Shown here: piece after piece, positions 15,837 to 22,299 of the stretch | Layout: each line of letters begins with the position of its first letter | How positions within the stretch are numbered: the first letter of the stretch is position 1 | From: Pseudomonadota bacterium | GTDB lineage: Bacteria > Desulfobacterota > Desulfovibrionia > Desulfovibrionales > Desulfovibrionaceae | Direction: 5' to 3' | DNA length: 52,327 nucleotides | Assembly (NCBI GenBank): GCA_023399375.1 | Contig: JAEWPX010000186.1 | Location: 1 to 52,327 of the forward strand | The notes under the pieces: model-generated | What the model was told of the DNA's origin: nothing | Database searches by the model: none | The model's input: only the letters and a program-made list of their open reading frames with translations | Translations under genes and position numbers: made by a program

Positions 15837-16207
15837 GCGCCGGCATGGAAACCGTCACTGCCAGGGCTACGCGGGCCTGGGGCGAGCTGCCGGACTGGGT
15901 GGCATCGCTGGCGGCCGCTTGCGAGGCCGCCTCCGGCCGGATCGTGGCCGGCCGCCTGGGGGTGTCGCCGGCCGCTGTGTCCCGCGTGCTCGGCAACAGC
16001 TACGGGACCACGGATGGCATGGAGCGCCGCGTGCGGGAAATCCTCATGGCGGCCGTCGTCGCCTGCCCGGTTGTGGGCGAGATTGCCGTCGAGACCTGCC
16101 GTGAGCATCAAGCGCGGCCCTGGACGCCGGTAAACCCCTTGTGCGTGCGGCTTTACCGCGAGTGCCGGCAGTGTCCGCGCCGGGAGAACCCCAATGCTGG
16201 GCAGTAA
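15833..16207 (+). CDS. HTH DNA-binding protein of Mu-like phages
   Basis: This is a 124-aa protein. A helix-turn-helix (GRIVAGRLGVSPAAVSRVLGNSYG, about 35-60) is followed by a cysteine-bearing tail CPVVGEIAVETCREHQARPW...NPLCVRLYRECRQCP. I recognise this HTH plus C-P-V-x-G-E-I tail from Xre-like small proteins in many Mu-like prophages; its task is unknown. ATGA overlap with the previous gene and a 14-nt overlap with the next. Confidence 0.75.
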   Translation: MSAGMETVTARATRAWGELPDWVASLAAACEAASGRIVAGRLGVSPAAVSRVLGNSYGTTDGMERRVREILMAAVVACPVVGEIAVETCREHQARPWTPVNPLCVRLYRECRQCPRRENPNAGQ

Positions 16208-16388
16208 AATCCGCAACGTGCGCAACGGCCTGGGCGTGCTGGCCGGGCTGGTGAACGAGGAGCAATGGGGCCTGATCCAGATGGCCCGCGAGGAACTGAC
16301 CGACGCGGCCGACACGGCCGATGAACTGGAAACCGCCGTGGCCGGCATGGTGCCCGGGCTGACGGCCAAGGAGGAAAACCATGGCTAG
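16194..16388 (+). CDS. Small hypothetical early protein
   Basis: This is a 64-aa helical protein (MLGSKIRNVRNGLGVLAGLV..., then an acidic EELTDAADTADELETAVAGM segment). It overlaps both neighbours (14 nt and 8 nt), and the strong AAGGAGG for gam lies in its 3' end. The tight packing argues that it is translated. No family recognised. Confidence 0.55.
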   Translation: MLGSKIRNVRNGLGVLAGLVNEEQWGLIQMAREELTDAADTADELETAVAGMVPGLTAKEENHG

Positions 16389-16923
16389 GACGAAACCCAA
16401 CCCCGCCTACGTGGTGGCCGATCTGGATGCGGCCGACAAGGCCCTGGCCCGGCTGGCCGAGATCAAGCGCGATTTCGACACCGAGATGGGCAAGCTGAAC
16501 GCGGCCGTGGACCGCATGAAGGCCCTGTCGAAAGAGCGGCTGGCGGCCAAGCTGGCCGAGGGCGCGGCCATAGAGGCCGCGCTGGCCACCTTCGCGGAGA
16601 CGAAGAAGGACGAATTGTTTGGTAAGGCCCGATCCAAGGCTCTGACCTTCGGCGTCTTCGGCTTCCGCCGCTCCTCCGAGGTCAAGCCCGTCGCAAAGCC
16701 CCGGACCACGTGGGCGGCCATCCTTGAGAAGATCAAGTCCCTGGCCACCAAGGAGGACGGCGACCCCTTCCAGGCCGCGATCCGGGTGAAGGAGGAAGTG
16801 GACAGGGACGTGCTGAAGACGTGGCCCGAGGAGAGGCTCGCGGAAGTTGGCGCGCGGATCGTGGGCAAGGACACCTTTTACTATGAGCTGGACGCCCAGG
16901 AAATCAAAGGGGAAGCGGCATGA
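16381..16923 (+). CDS. gam: Gam-like DNA-end-binding protein
   Basis: This is a 180-aa protein typical of Phage_Mu_Gam. It has an N-terminal coiled-coil (DAADKALARLAEIKRDFDTEMGKLNAAVDRMKALSKERLAAKLAEG), then the conserved FGVFGFRRSSEVK segment and a C-terminal ERLAEVGARIVGKDTFYYELD. By family, Gam dimers bind double-strand ends like Ku and protect linear phage DNA from exonuclease. AAGGAGG ribosome site; ATGA overlap with the next gene. Confidence 0.9.
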   Translation: MARTKPNPAYVVADLDAADKALARLAEIKRDFDTEMGKLNAAVDRMKALSKERLAAKLAEGAAIEAALATFAETKKDELFGKARSKALTFGVFGFRRSSEVKPVAKPRTTWAAILEKIKSLATKEDGDPFQAAIRVKEEVDRDVLKTWPEERLAEVGARIVGKDTFYYELDAQEIKGEAA

Positions 16924-17204
16924 GCGGGGACCGTTGGTATCGCTGCATCCGTTGCGGCTACGTTGGCTCCGAGGTTGGACACGACGAGGGGCAAGAGGAG
17001 GCCAAGGTGTGCGTCTGCTGCGGTTCCTTCGAGATCGAACCGTGTTCGGCCCCCCGCTTCATGACCGCCGCCGAGATCGAAGCGCGGAACTGGAAGACGA
17101 AAGCCGAGCAGCTCTCGGTGCTCATCAAACAGGCCGCCGCGCGCGGCGCGCTCCCGGACAGGTACGTGACCCAGGCCAGCCGCGTCATGGCCGGGACGAT
17201 CTAG
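16920..17204 (+). CDS. Zinc-ribbon small protein
   Basis: This is a 94-aa protein. An N-terminal zinc ribbon has Cys pairs in YRCIRCGYVG and VCVCCGSFEIEPC. A helical part follows (AEIEARNWKTKAEQLSVLIKQAAA). It could bind DNA or RNA polymerase, but no specific family is recognised. Translationally coupled to gam through ATGA. Its last codons lie 11 nt before the next start. Confidence 0.65.
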   Translation: MSGDRWYRCIRCGYVGSEVGHDEGQEEAKVCVCCGSFEIEPCSAPRFMTAAEIEARNWKTKAEQLSVLIKQAAARGALPDRYVTQASRVMAGTI

Positions 17205-17214
17205 GGGCGCGGCC

Positions 17215-17412
17215 ATGATCGACTGGGAGTTTTGCGATGAGGAGTGCCACGCCCATGAGGGGGGGGCGGAATGCGTTGCCTGCATCATGGGTGTGTCGGA
17301 AATAGAGCTTCGGGAATTCCAAGTATTCCTGGAGGCGCGGAAGCAGGAAATGCATGAATCCGGGCTATCGTCAAATGCAATTGAAAGCATCATCGACGCC
17401 GTAACCATTTAA
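17215..17412 (+). CDS. Small Cys-rich hypothetical protein
   Basis: This 65-aa acidic protein starts MIDWEFCDEECHAHEGGAEC, with three Cys and two His close together that could hold a metal, then a helical half. Codon use is less GC-rich toward the 3' end. It sits between the zinc-ribbon gene and HU with short gaps. Function unknown. Confidence 0.55.
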   Translation: MIDWEFCDEECHAHEGGAECVACIMGVSEIELREFQVFLEARKQEMHESGLSSNAIESIIDAVTI

Positions 17413-17425
17413 GAAGGGGAATATC

Positions 17426-17728
17426 ATGACCAAGTTGGAGCTTGTTGGAGCGATAAAGGCGCGTCTTGCGGACAGCATCAACACGAAACACATCCACCAG
17501 ATGTCGGTGATCAGCTCCGTGCTCGACGCCCTGGGTGAAGTGGCCGGCACGGCCCTGGCCAGGGGCGGCGAGGTGCCGCTGGCCGGCCTGGGTAAGCTGA
17601 AGGGCAAGAAGCGTGCGGCGCGCACGGGGCGCAATCCCAGAACCGGCCAAGCCATCGACATAGCCTCCCACATGAGCGTGAAGTTCGAGCCCGGGAAGGG
17701 GTTGGCGGACAAGCTGAAGCATGCGTAG
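17426..17728 (+). CDS. HU-family DNA-bending protein
   Basis: This is a 100-aa HU/IHF homologue: an N-terminal helical dimerisation body (MTKLELVGAIKARLADS...), then VPLAGLGKLKGKKRAARTGRNPRTGQ forming the base of the DNA-binding arm with the conserved GRNPxTG. Phage Mu needs host HU and IHF for transpososome assembly; this phage brings its own. AAGGGGAATATC ribosome site. The TAG stop is immediately followed by hammerhead element 2. Confidence 0.92.
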   Translation: MTKLELVGAIKARLADSINTKHIHQMSVISSVLDALGEVAGTALARGGEVPLAGLGKLKGKKRAARTGRNPRTGQAIDIASHMSVKFEPGKGLADKLKHA

Positions 17729-17731
17729 CCC

Positions 17732-17790
17732 CTGCGAAACCGCCCTGCGGGGCGGTCGTCGGACGGTGGCGCGTCCGGCCTGATGAGCAG
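17732..17790 (+). ncRNA. Type II hammerhead ribozyme, copy 2 (intact core)
   Basis: All core elements are present in order. Stem II strand CTGC is at 17732-17735 and GAAA at 17736-17739. Stem III is CCGCCC/GGGCGG with a TGCG loop. The U16.1-C17 step is at 17756-17757. Stem I is GTCGGACG/CGTCCGGC (17758-17765 with 17772-17779) with a GTGGCG loop. CTGATGA is at 17780-17786, then GCAG (17787-17790) closing stem II. The A15.1-U16.1 and G10.1-C11.1 pairs are kept. Cleavage is expected after C17757, leaving a 50-nt leader on the next gene. The element starts 3 nt after the HU stop codon. Confidence 0.9.
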
Positions 17791-17807
17791 CCGAGGGAAA
17801 ACCCGAC

Positions 17808-18065
17808 ATGCACAAGGCAATTACGGACGCATCATTGTCGATTGTCAGGGAAGTCGTCAGTATCGGATCGACACAAATAGTATTGCCTCTGGATGTTGTG
17901 AAAGAAATGATAGCCAGAATAGACATTCAGGACAAAAAGATCAGAGCTTATAAGGCCCTTGTGGACTGTCACGACAACTACTTGTGTGAAGTAGACCAAA
18001 CAAGCGCTGTGTCGCAACGGCTGCTCTGTTTGGAAAAGGCGCGACAGGAGTTAAACAGAATATGA
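17808..18065 (+). CDS. AT-rich hypothetical protein in a hammerhead-bounded cassette
   Basis: This is an 85-aa protein with a hydrophobic-helical N-terminal half (SLSIVREVVSIGSTQIVLPLDVVKEMIARI) and a C-terminal coiled-coil-like half (LLCLEKARQELNRI). Its codon use is far more AT-rich than HU before it. GAGGGAAAA supplies the ribosome site just 3' of the ribozyme. It overlaps the next gene by ATGA. Together these two genes form a unit bounded by hammerhead copies 2 and 3. No family recognised. Confidence 0.6.
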   Translation: MHKAITDASLSIVREVVSIGSTQIVLPLDVVKEMIARIDIQDKKIRAYKALVDCHDNYLCEVDQTSAVSQRLLCLEKARQELNRI

Positions 18066-18757
18066 GCGAGAAACAAGAACGAATCCTCCGCGTCGTGCGC
18101 AAGTTGTTCGATTTGGCGAACGGCGCTGGTACGCCGGAAGAGGCGCAAAGCGCGGCGATGAAGGCCCGGCGTCTGCTCTCGGAATACAGCCTCTCCATGT
18201 CCGATGTGGAGTTGCAGGCGGCTGCCGAGGAATTGGCTTGCGGCGAGCGGAGACAACCTCTCACGACAACGTATGCGCCGTCCTGGGTGAAAGTCCTCTT
18301 CGGCGGCGTGCGCATGGGCTTCGGCGTGGAGGGTTTCTTTACCTGGGCCGGCAAAAAAAGCGCCGTCACTTTTGTGGGCGTTGAGCCGGACTTGTCGCTT
18401 GCGGCGTACACGTTCGAATATCTTTATCGCGTCGGCAAGTCGTGTCCAGGTATGCAGAAAAAGAGGGAGCGTCAAAGGAATCAATGGCGCATGGGTTTTG
18501 TGACTGCGCTTGCGTATCGTTTCAGCGAATACCAGCACCAGGAACAGTCAAGGCAAGAGGTGGCTTTGGTGCCCATCAAGAACAGGCTTGCCAAGAGCTA
18601 TATAGCGAGCAAGTACCCTGCCCTTGTAAAAATGGCTCCTGTAAACAAGGTGCGCACCACAAAGGCCTATCAGGCTGGTTTTGCAGAGGGCCAGCGAGTG
18701 CAATGGGGAACGCCCGTGGGGACCGAAGGGGGCGTCGCTCCAATGCTTGAAGAGTAG
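18062..18757 (+). CDS. DUF2786 domain protein
   Basis: This is a 231-aa protein. The N-terminus (residues 3-45: EKQERILRVVRKLFDLANGA...PEEAQSAAMKARRLLSEYSLS) is the DUF2786 domain, a short helical unit common in phage and plasmid proteins. The rest is basic with aromatic residues and a MARYxxY-like SYIASKYPALVK segment; role unknown. The C-terminal GFAEGQRVQWGTPVG resembles the tail seen in other DUF2786 proteins. It is coupled to the upstream gene (ATGA). Its TAG stop begins hammerhead copy 3. Confidence 0.8.
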   Translation: MSEKQERILRVVRKLFDLANGAGTPEEAQSAAMKARRLLSEYSLSMSDVELQAAAEELACGERRQPLTTTYAPSWVKVLFGGVRMGFGVEGFFTWAGKKSAVTFVGVEPDLSLAAYTFEYLYRVGKSCPGMQKKRERQRNQWRMGFVTALAYRFSEYQHQEQSRQEVALVPIKNRLAKSYIASKYPALVKMAPVNKVRTTKAYQAGFAEGQRVQWGTPVGTEGGVAPMLEE

Positions 18758-18760
18758 CCC

Positions 18761-18819
18761 CTGCGAAACCGCCCTGCGGGGCGGTCGTCCAGGCGTGGCG
18801 GCCTGGGCCTGATGAGCAG
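18761..18819 (+). ncRNA. Type II hammerhead ribozyme, copy 3 (intact core)
   Basis: CTGC (18761-18764), GAAA (18765-18768), stem III CCGCCC/GGGCGG, U-C at 18785-18786, stem I GTCCAGGC/GCCTGGGC (18787-18794 with 18801-18808) with loop GTGGCG, CTGATGA (18809-18815), GCAG (18816-18819). Stem I differs from copy 2 at several positions on both strands, yet every pair is kept, while the loop and core are unchanged. That is compensatory evidence for the fold. Cleavage is expected after C18786, 46 nt before the next ATG. Confidence 0.9.
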
Positions 18820-18832
18820 CCGAGGAAAGCGT

Positions 18833-19036
18833 ATGGCAACACAGTTGTGGACTCCGAAACGTGCGGCGGCCAAGTCACGGCGCAAGATCGAAGCAATGCG
18901 AAAGTTGTTCCTGGATGTCGCCTATATATGGGGCGATGAAGACAACTACATCGTGTTGCTTGTCGACAAGGCTCTTTCGTCGCTCGACGAACTGAAAGAG
19001 GCCATCGCCGAGGCTGCCGAGGGGGAAGCGTCATGA
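18833..19036 (+). CDS. Small hypothetical early protein
   Basis: This is a 67-aa protein, MATQLWTPKRAAAKSRRKIE..., with a basic N-terminus and an acidic C-terminal helix (ELKEAIAEAAEGEAS). The ATG at 18833 is chosen because GAGGAAAG precedes it; the in-frame ATG at 18812 lies inside the ribozyme core CTGATGA and has no ribosome site. ATGA overlap with the next gene. No family recognised. Confidence 0.6.
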   Translation: MATQLWTPKRAAAKSRRKIEAMRKLFLDVAYIWGDEDNYIVLLVDKALSSLDELKEAIAEAAEGEAS

Positions 19037-19233
19037 CCGACCGCTTTTACGCTGACGACAAGGCCGTTCGGGGCCGTGCAGGCATCTTCGATCGGACCAA
19101 GGGGAATCGTCTCGTTTGCTTCTTCTTCCCCGATCCCGACAACGCCGACGCCGCGCCGGCCATGGCCAGGGTATGCGCCGACGCGCTCAATGCCGTTGTG
19201 GCCAAGCGCCAGGGAGGAAGCCATGTATCTTGA
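19033..19233 (+). CDS. Small hypothetical early protein
   Basis: This is a 66-aa protein, MTDRFYADDKAVRGRAGIFD..., with a central hydrophobic strand (NRLVCFFFPDPDNADAAPAM) and a C-terminal helix ending ALNAVVAKRQGG. The layout resembles small phage proteins that carry an exported-looking strand pair, but I cannot name it. It overlaps neighbours by 4 and 11 nt, and the ribosome site of the next gene (AGGGAGGAAG) lies in its 3' end. Confidence 0.55.
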   Translation: MTDRFYADDKAVRGRAGIFDRTKGNRLVCFFFPDPDNADAAPAMARVCADALNAVVAKRQGGSHVS

Positions 19234-19456
19234 ACTGCAAGAGACGCTCGCACAAGGTACGCGGGTTTTTACTGTCGAGGCGGGATACAAGGACTGCCGG
19301 GAGCCGGGACGTTATCTGGTGCGCTCCTTTGGTGACGTGTTGATTTGTCCAGGTTGCAAGCTCATGTGCAGGATGCAGGCGGTAAACAACCCCTCGCCGG
19401 GCGAGGCCATCATCGTGCGCAAGCGCTATACCCCCGCCGCGATGAGGACCCGGTAG
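19223..19456 (+). CDS. Small hypothetical early protein with a CPGC motif
   Basis: This is a 77-aa basic protein, mostly beta (VFTVEAGYKDCREPGRYLVRSFGDVLICPGCKLMCRM). C-P-G-C with a following Cys may bind zinc. AGGGAGGAAG lies 4 nt before the ATG. Its TAG stop overlaps the GTG of the next gene (TAGTG at 19454-19458). Function unknown. Confidence 0.55.
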   Translation: MYLELQETLAQGTRVFTVEAGYKDCREPGRYLVRSFGDVLICPGCKLMCRMQAVNNPSPGEAIIVRKRYTPAAMRTR

Positions 19457-19941
19457 TGGCCGCCCCCACATCCGCCGCGCGGCGTGCCATGCTGGCGAAA
19501 ATCCACATCGCCCTCAAAGACCTGGGCATCCCCGACGAGGACTACCGCGCCATGCTCGACAACCTGTTCGGCGTGGCGTCCTCGGCCAAGCTCTCGCCCA
19601 AGCAGCTCGACCAGCTCCTGGACCACCTGACCAAGCGCGGGTTCGTCGCCTCGAAAAAGGGCGACGCCAAGCCCTCGAACAGCGCCCGCAACCGCCAGCC
19701 CATGCTCGACAAGATCGCGGCCCTGCTCACCGAATTGGGGCAGCTTGAGGGGCGGCACATCCCATGGGACTACGCCGTGGGCATCCTCAAGCGGCAAAGC
19801 AGTGTCATGCGCCTGGAGTGGGCCACGCCCTCCCAGCTGCGCGCCGTGCTCGCGGCGCTGGACAAGCGCGTGGGCAAACTGACCCGCGAGGCTATGCTGG
19901 CCAGGGCGGGAGGCGGCCATGCCGGCCCGATGCCCTTTTGA
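19456..19941 (+). CDS. gemA: GemA / Mu gp16-like early protein
   Basis: This is a 161-aa protein. It matches the gp16/GemA family: RRAMLAKIHIALKDLGIPDEDYRAMLDNLFGVASSAKLSPKQLDQLLDHLTKRGF, then a Lys-rich linker and a second helical part with SSVMRLEWATPSQLRAVLAALDKR. In Mu, GemA modulates host gene expression and DNA topology; the exact activity is unsettled. GTG start at 19456 by stop-start overlap; an ATG at 19489 is an alternative. It is followed by the Mor-like gene with a 23-nt overlap, the same order as in Mu. Confidence 0.88.
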   Translation: MAAPTSAARRAMLAKIHIALKDLGIPDEDYRAMLDNLFGVASSAKLSPKQLDQLLDHLTKRGFVASKKGDAKPSNSARNRQPMLDKIAALLTELGQLEGRHIPWDYAVGILKRQSSVMRLEWATPSQLRAVLAALDKRVGKLTREAMLARAGGGHAGPMPF

Positions 19942-20332
19942 CGCCGACGGCCTGCACTGGCCGGGCATCCTGGCCGAGATCGCCGAGGTGGCCGGGCCGA
20001 TGGCGGCCTACCGTGTGGCCCAGGCCAAGGGCGGCGTGCCTGCCTATTTCCCGGAGCCGGAGCATCTGACGGACACTCACTGGTTGGTGGCCGCCTGCGG
20101 CTGGGAGGCGGCGCGACGGATCGCCCGGCGCTTGGCGCGGTGCCGCGAGCTGGTGCCCCTGGGGCCGCTCTCCGGCAACCGGGCCGCCATCGCCAAGGCC
20201 ATACGCGAAGGACTGGCGGCCGGCGCGAGCCGGCGCGAGACAGCGCGCCATGTGGGCGTGGCCCTGCGAACCGTGCAGCGGCAGGCCAACGACGGCGACC
20301 AGGGCCAAGACGATCAGCACCGACTTTTTTAG
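19919..20332 (+). CDS. Mor-like transcription activator
   Basis: This is a 137-aa protein. The N-terminal part (WPGILAEIAEVAGPMAAYRVAQAKGGVPAYFPEPEHL) resembles the Mor/C dimerisation region with its GG...Y.P strand. A C-terminal helix-turn-helix reads AGASRRETARHVGVALRTVQRQ. By family, Mor activates the middle promoter, and its relative C activates late promoters, through a dyad near -43. Position right after gemA and just ahead of the late genes agrees. No separate C gene is seen, so this one protein may do both jobs. It is the best candidate for binding the dyads at 21414 and 29504. Confidence 0.7.
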   Translation: MPARCPFDADGLHWPGILAEIAEVAGPMAAYRVAQAKGGVPAYFPEPEHLTDTHWLVAACGWEAARRIARRLARCRELVPLGPLSGNRAAIAKAIREGLAAGASRRETARHVGVALRTVQRQANDGDQGQDDQHRLF

Positions 20333-20359
20333 CGCGTTTTACGCGCATAGGGACGCAAA

Positions 20360-20782
20360 ATGGCCGAAATTCGCCAGCCAATTTACCGCATCGCCATCAA
20401 GGGGCCGCAGGGCCGCCGCGTAGCCGAACTGTACCCGGCCGCGCTGTTCCCGGGCGGCGAGGGGCTGGCGGATCGCTACCGCGTGCGCGTCGACCGGGTG
20501 TGGCATGCGCCCGAGGGGCTCAAGTATGCGTTTTTACCGCTGGCCGAGGCGCTTGCCGTGGCCGGCTGGCCACACGAGGACGCGCCCCGGCCGGAGCTGC
20601 GGCGCGGCGACCGGCGGCGGCTGTTGCTCGGCCGGGCCGACGACGGCGCGGGGGTGTATGAGGCCGTGGTGGCCATGACGGACCCCTGGCAGGGGCCGGA
20701 CGGCCGCTGGCGGGTGTTTTTGGTTGGCCGGCGGGAGCCGGTGCTGGTAGACGACTTGGAACGCTATCCGAGGGGGCTATGA
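20360..20782 (+). CDS. Hypothetical protein
   Basis: This is a 140-aa, high-GC, mostly beta protein (MAEIRQPIYRIAIKGPQGRRVAELYPAALFPGGEG...). A run of short strands and WQGPDGRWRVFLVGRREPVLVDDLERYP sits near the end. No family recognised. It follows a small GCGCG/CGCGC hairpin after the Mor-like gene and has no strong ribosome site (weak AGGGACGC). Its TGA overlaps the next small ATG. Confidence 0.55.
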   Translation: MAEIRQPIYRIAIKGPQGRRVAELYPAALFPGGEGLADRYRVRVDRVWHAPEGLKYAFLPLAEALAVAGWPHEDAPRPELRRGDRRRLLLGRADDGAGVYEAVVAMTDPWQGPDGRWRVFLVGRREPVLVDDLERYPRGL

Positions 20783-20877
20783 AAAAGCGGAAACCGATGA
20801 AAGCGCCAGCCTGGAGTCCGCGCCCGGCCGCATCCGGTCCGGCAGCTGCCGCGCCGGGAAGTGAACGGCGGCAGTAG
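20779..20877 (+). CDS. Very small basic protein (32 aa)
   Basis: A short frame begins by ATGA overlap with the previous stop and ends at TAG 20875-20877: a lysine-rich start (MKKRKPMKAPAW) and a Pro/Ala-rich tail. It may be a real leader or antitoxin-like peptide or chance. The overlap with the stop codon is the main support. Confidence 0.3.
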   Translation: MKKRKPMKAPAWSPRPAASGPAAAAPGSERRQ

Positions 20878-20931
20878 GTGTTTACTGATTATTTGGTGTT
20901 TGGTAGGGCGAGGGCAAACAAGGAGGGTTTC

Positions 20932-21315
20932 ATGGCCTGGGGAAGCGTCAAGGTGTTTTTTGTTGGTCTTGTTGCTGCCGGAGCACTCTTTGCGACGCCT
21001 GTGGTCTCCCATGCCGAAGGTGCCTACACGACTGTTAAGGGGTCGGAAAGGCTGTCTTACATGAAAGCTACTGTGCAGCGAATGGGAAGTAAGGTTCAGG
21101 TCATGACGAAATATGATTTCGGGGATGGGAGAACTCAAGACGAAGTCATTGTTATGGATTGTGCCAGAGCAACGTATAAAATAACCTTGTCTTCCATCTC
21201 AAGAGACGGCAAGCCTGTGAGTTTGGCAAACGCTTCCCCCTTCGACAAGGAGATTCTTGGGAGTGAATATGCAGACCTCTACCCGGTCCTTTGCTCGGGA
21301 AAAAAGAAGAAATAG
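20932..21315 (+). CDS. Secreted/periplasmic moron protein
   Basis: This is a 127-aa protein with a clear Sec signal peptide: MAWGSVKVFFVGLVAAGALFATPVVSHA, cut likely after SHA. The mature part is about 100 aa, beta-rich, with two Cys that could pair. The gene is markedly AT-richer than its neighbours, has its own excellent AAGGAGGG site, and sits between the early operon and the first late promoter with a hairpin downstream. That is the typical setting of a moron expressed in the lysogen and altering the host surface (inference). No family recognised. The start at 20932 is preferred over one at 20878, which would hide the signal peptide. Confidence 0.7.
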   Translation: MAWGSVKVFFVGLVAAGALFATPVVSHAEGAYTTVKGSERLSYMKATVQRMGSKVQVMTKYDFGDGRTQDEVIVMDCARATYKITLSSISRDGKPVSLANASPFDKEILGSEYADLYPVLCSGKKKK

Positions 21316-21407
21316 GATGGGGCTATGGATAAGGTTCTGCGGCCGCGGGTGTACCCGGCCTTGACGCCTCGCCCCCTCTAAGGCAAACGGGGCATACCCA
21401 CCCCACC

Positions 21408-21443
21408 AAGGCCGGGGATGACATTTGTCATCCCCGGCCTTTT
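21408..21443 (+). terminator. 16-bp-stem hairpin, terminator overlapping late dyad
   Basis: AAGGCCGGGGATGACA (21408-21423) pairs perfectly with the copy at 21426-21441 around a TT, followed by TTGC. It can end the 20932 transcript. Its inner 22 bp is the dyad of the late-promoter element, so termination and activation may share one site. Confidence 0.6.
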
Positions 21444-21469
21444 GCATTTGCCCCGCTATATCCGTCGCC
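21414..21469 (+). promoter_or_regulatory. Late promoter element A (lysis/packaging block)
   Basis: A dyad built on GATGACA, TT, TGTCATC inside GGGG/CCCC (21414-21435, centre 21424.5) is followed 32.5 bp later by TATATC (21457-21462). Expected transcription starts at about 21469, next to the ATG at 21470. There is no -35 box. The same arrangement occurs at 29504. The dyad would be centred near -44, as for Mor and C of phage Mu. Confidence 0.7.
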
Positions 21470-21634
21470 ATGTTGCGACGTGTTGCCAGCCTCCGCTTAA
21501 AGCGACTCTACCTGGACTGCTTGGCCGTAGCGGCATTCTGCCTTGCTTGGGAGACGCTGCGGCTTGGCGGAATCATGGAGACGCTCGTCGCAGGGTGCTT
21601 CGCCTGTGCCGGTTGGATGCTGGCCAAACCCTAG
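21470..21634 (+). CDS. Small membrane protein, holin candidate
   Basis: This 54-aa protein begins MLRRVASLRLKRLYLDCLAV, with one or two hydrophobic stretches (LDCLAVAAFCLAW and LVAGCFACAGWMLA) and a positive N-terminus. That fits a small holin or other phage membrane protein. It is the first gene of the lysis block. The ATG is about 1 nt from the predicted transcription start and has no ribosome site, so a leaderless mRNA is likely. The protease gene behind the second late promoter also begins MLRR. Confidence 0.5.
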   Translation: MLRRVASLRLKRLYLDCLAVAAFCLAWETLRLGGIMETLVAGCFACAGWMLAKP

Positions 21635-21647
21635 TGAGGAGCCCTTT

Positions 21648-22067
21648 ATGCAGCGCGTGACGTCGATCCTGTGTGTGTTGGTCCTGCTGTGCGTCCTGGC
21701 CGGTTGCGCCGGCCTGGGCGCGGCCTCCCCGCCCGTGGCCGAGCTGGGGCCGGCCGATCCGCCCACAGCCGAGGCCGGCGGCACGGTCTCGGCCGCCCGG
21801 CTGGAATCCGGCATGGAATGGCTGTGGGCGTCGGTCGCGAACCTGAAAAGCAAGCTGGCCGCCGTGGCCACGGTCGCGCCGCGCGCGGCGGCCGTGGCCG
21901 AGAAGGCGCTCGACGCGGCGCGGCAACAGGTCGCGGACGCCGAGGCGGCCGTTCGAGGGGCGTCGACGTCCGACGCCCTGGCGCTCTGGACCAAGGCCCG
22001 GGCCGCCGTTGGTGTGGCCGCCGGCCTTGTGCAGGCGCTGGCCGTGACCGGCGCGGCGGGGGTGTAG
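21648..22067 (+). CDS. Lipoprotein of the lysis block (possible spanin part)
   Basis: This is a 139-aa protein. The signal peptide (MQRVTSILCVLVLLCVLAGC) has a lipobox LAGC, so Cys20 would be lipidated. The mature part is Pro/Ala-rich and then a long alanine-rich helix (LKSKLAAVATVAPRAAAVAEKALDAARQQVADAEAAV) likely to form a coiled coil across the periplasm. GTGAGGAG ribosome site. Position beside a transglycosylase suggests an outer-membrane spanin-like role, but no family match is certain. Confidence 0.6.
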   Translation: MQRVTSILCVLVLLCVLAGCAGLGAASPPVAELGPADPPTAEAGGTVSAARLESGMEWLWASVANLKSKLAAVATVAPRAAAVAEKALDAARQQVADAEAAVRGASTSDALALWTKARAAVGVAAGLVQALAVTGAAGV

Positions 22068-22071
22068 GGCC

Positions 22072-22296
22072 ATGGCGATTTCCGAAAAGGTCGTGATCTG
22101 CCTCGGCGATGGCCGCCAGTTGTGCGTCACGATCCGAAACCTTCCGTGGTGGCGGCTGGCAATGCGTTTCATCGCCAGCCTTTGCGGCGTCGTGGCCGTA
22201 CTGCTCGGCGGCTGGCTGCTGTCCCAGGGCTACAAAGATTCTGCCGTCTACGCCGCCGTGGCCGGGTTCGGGCTGCTGGTGATGGCCAAGGAGTAA
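22072..22296 (+). CDS. Small two-TM membrane protein, holin candidate
   Basis: This is a 74-aa protein with a soluble 30-residue N-terminus, then two hydrophobic segments (MRFIASLCGVVAVLLGGWLL and AVYAAVAGFGLLVMA) joined by SQGYKDS. Size, topology and the neighbouring endolysin make it a holin or antiholin candidate, along with the 54-aa protein upstream. It starts 5 nt after the lipoprotein stop. Confidence 0.55.
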   Translation: MAISEKVVICLGDGRQLCVTIRNLPWWRLAMRFIASLCGVVAVLLGGWLLSQGYKDSAVYAAVAGFGLLVMAKE

Positions 22297-22299
22297 TCT

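Noticed and set aside
18812..18832. ATG at 18812 as start of the small protein
   Set aside because: The ATG is part of the ribozyme CTGATGA core; the ATG at 18833 has a proper ribosome site.
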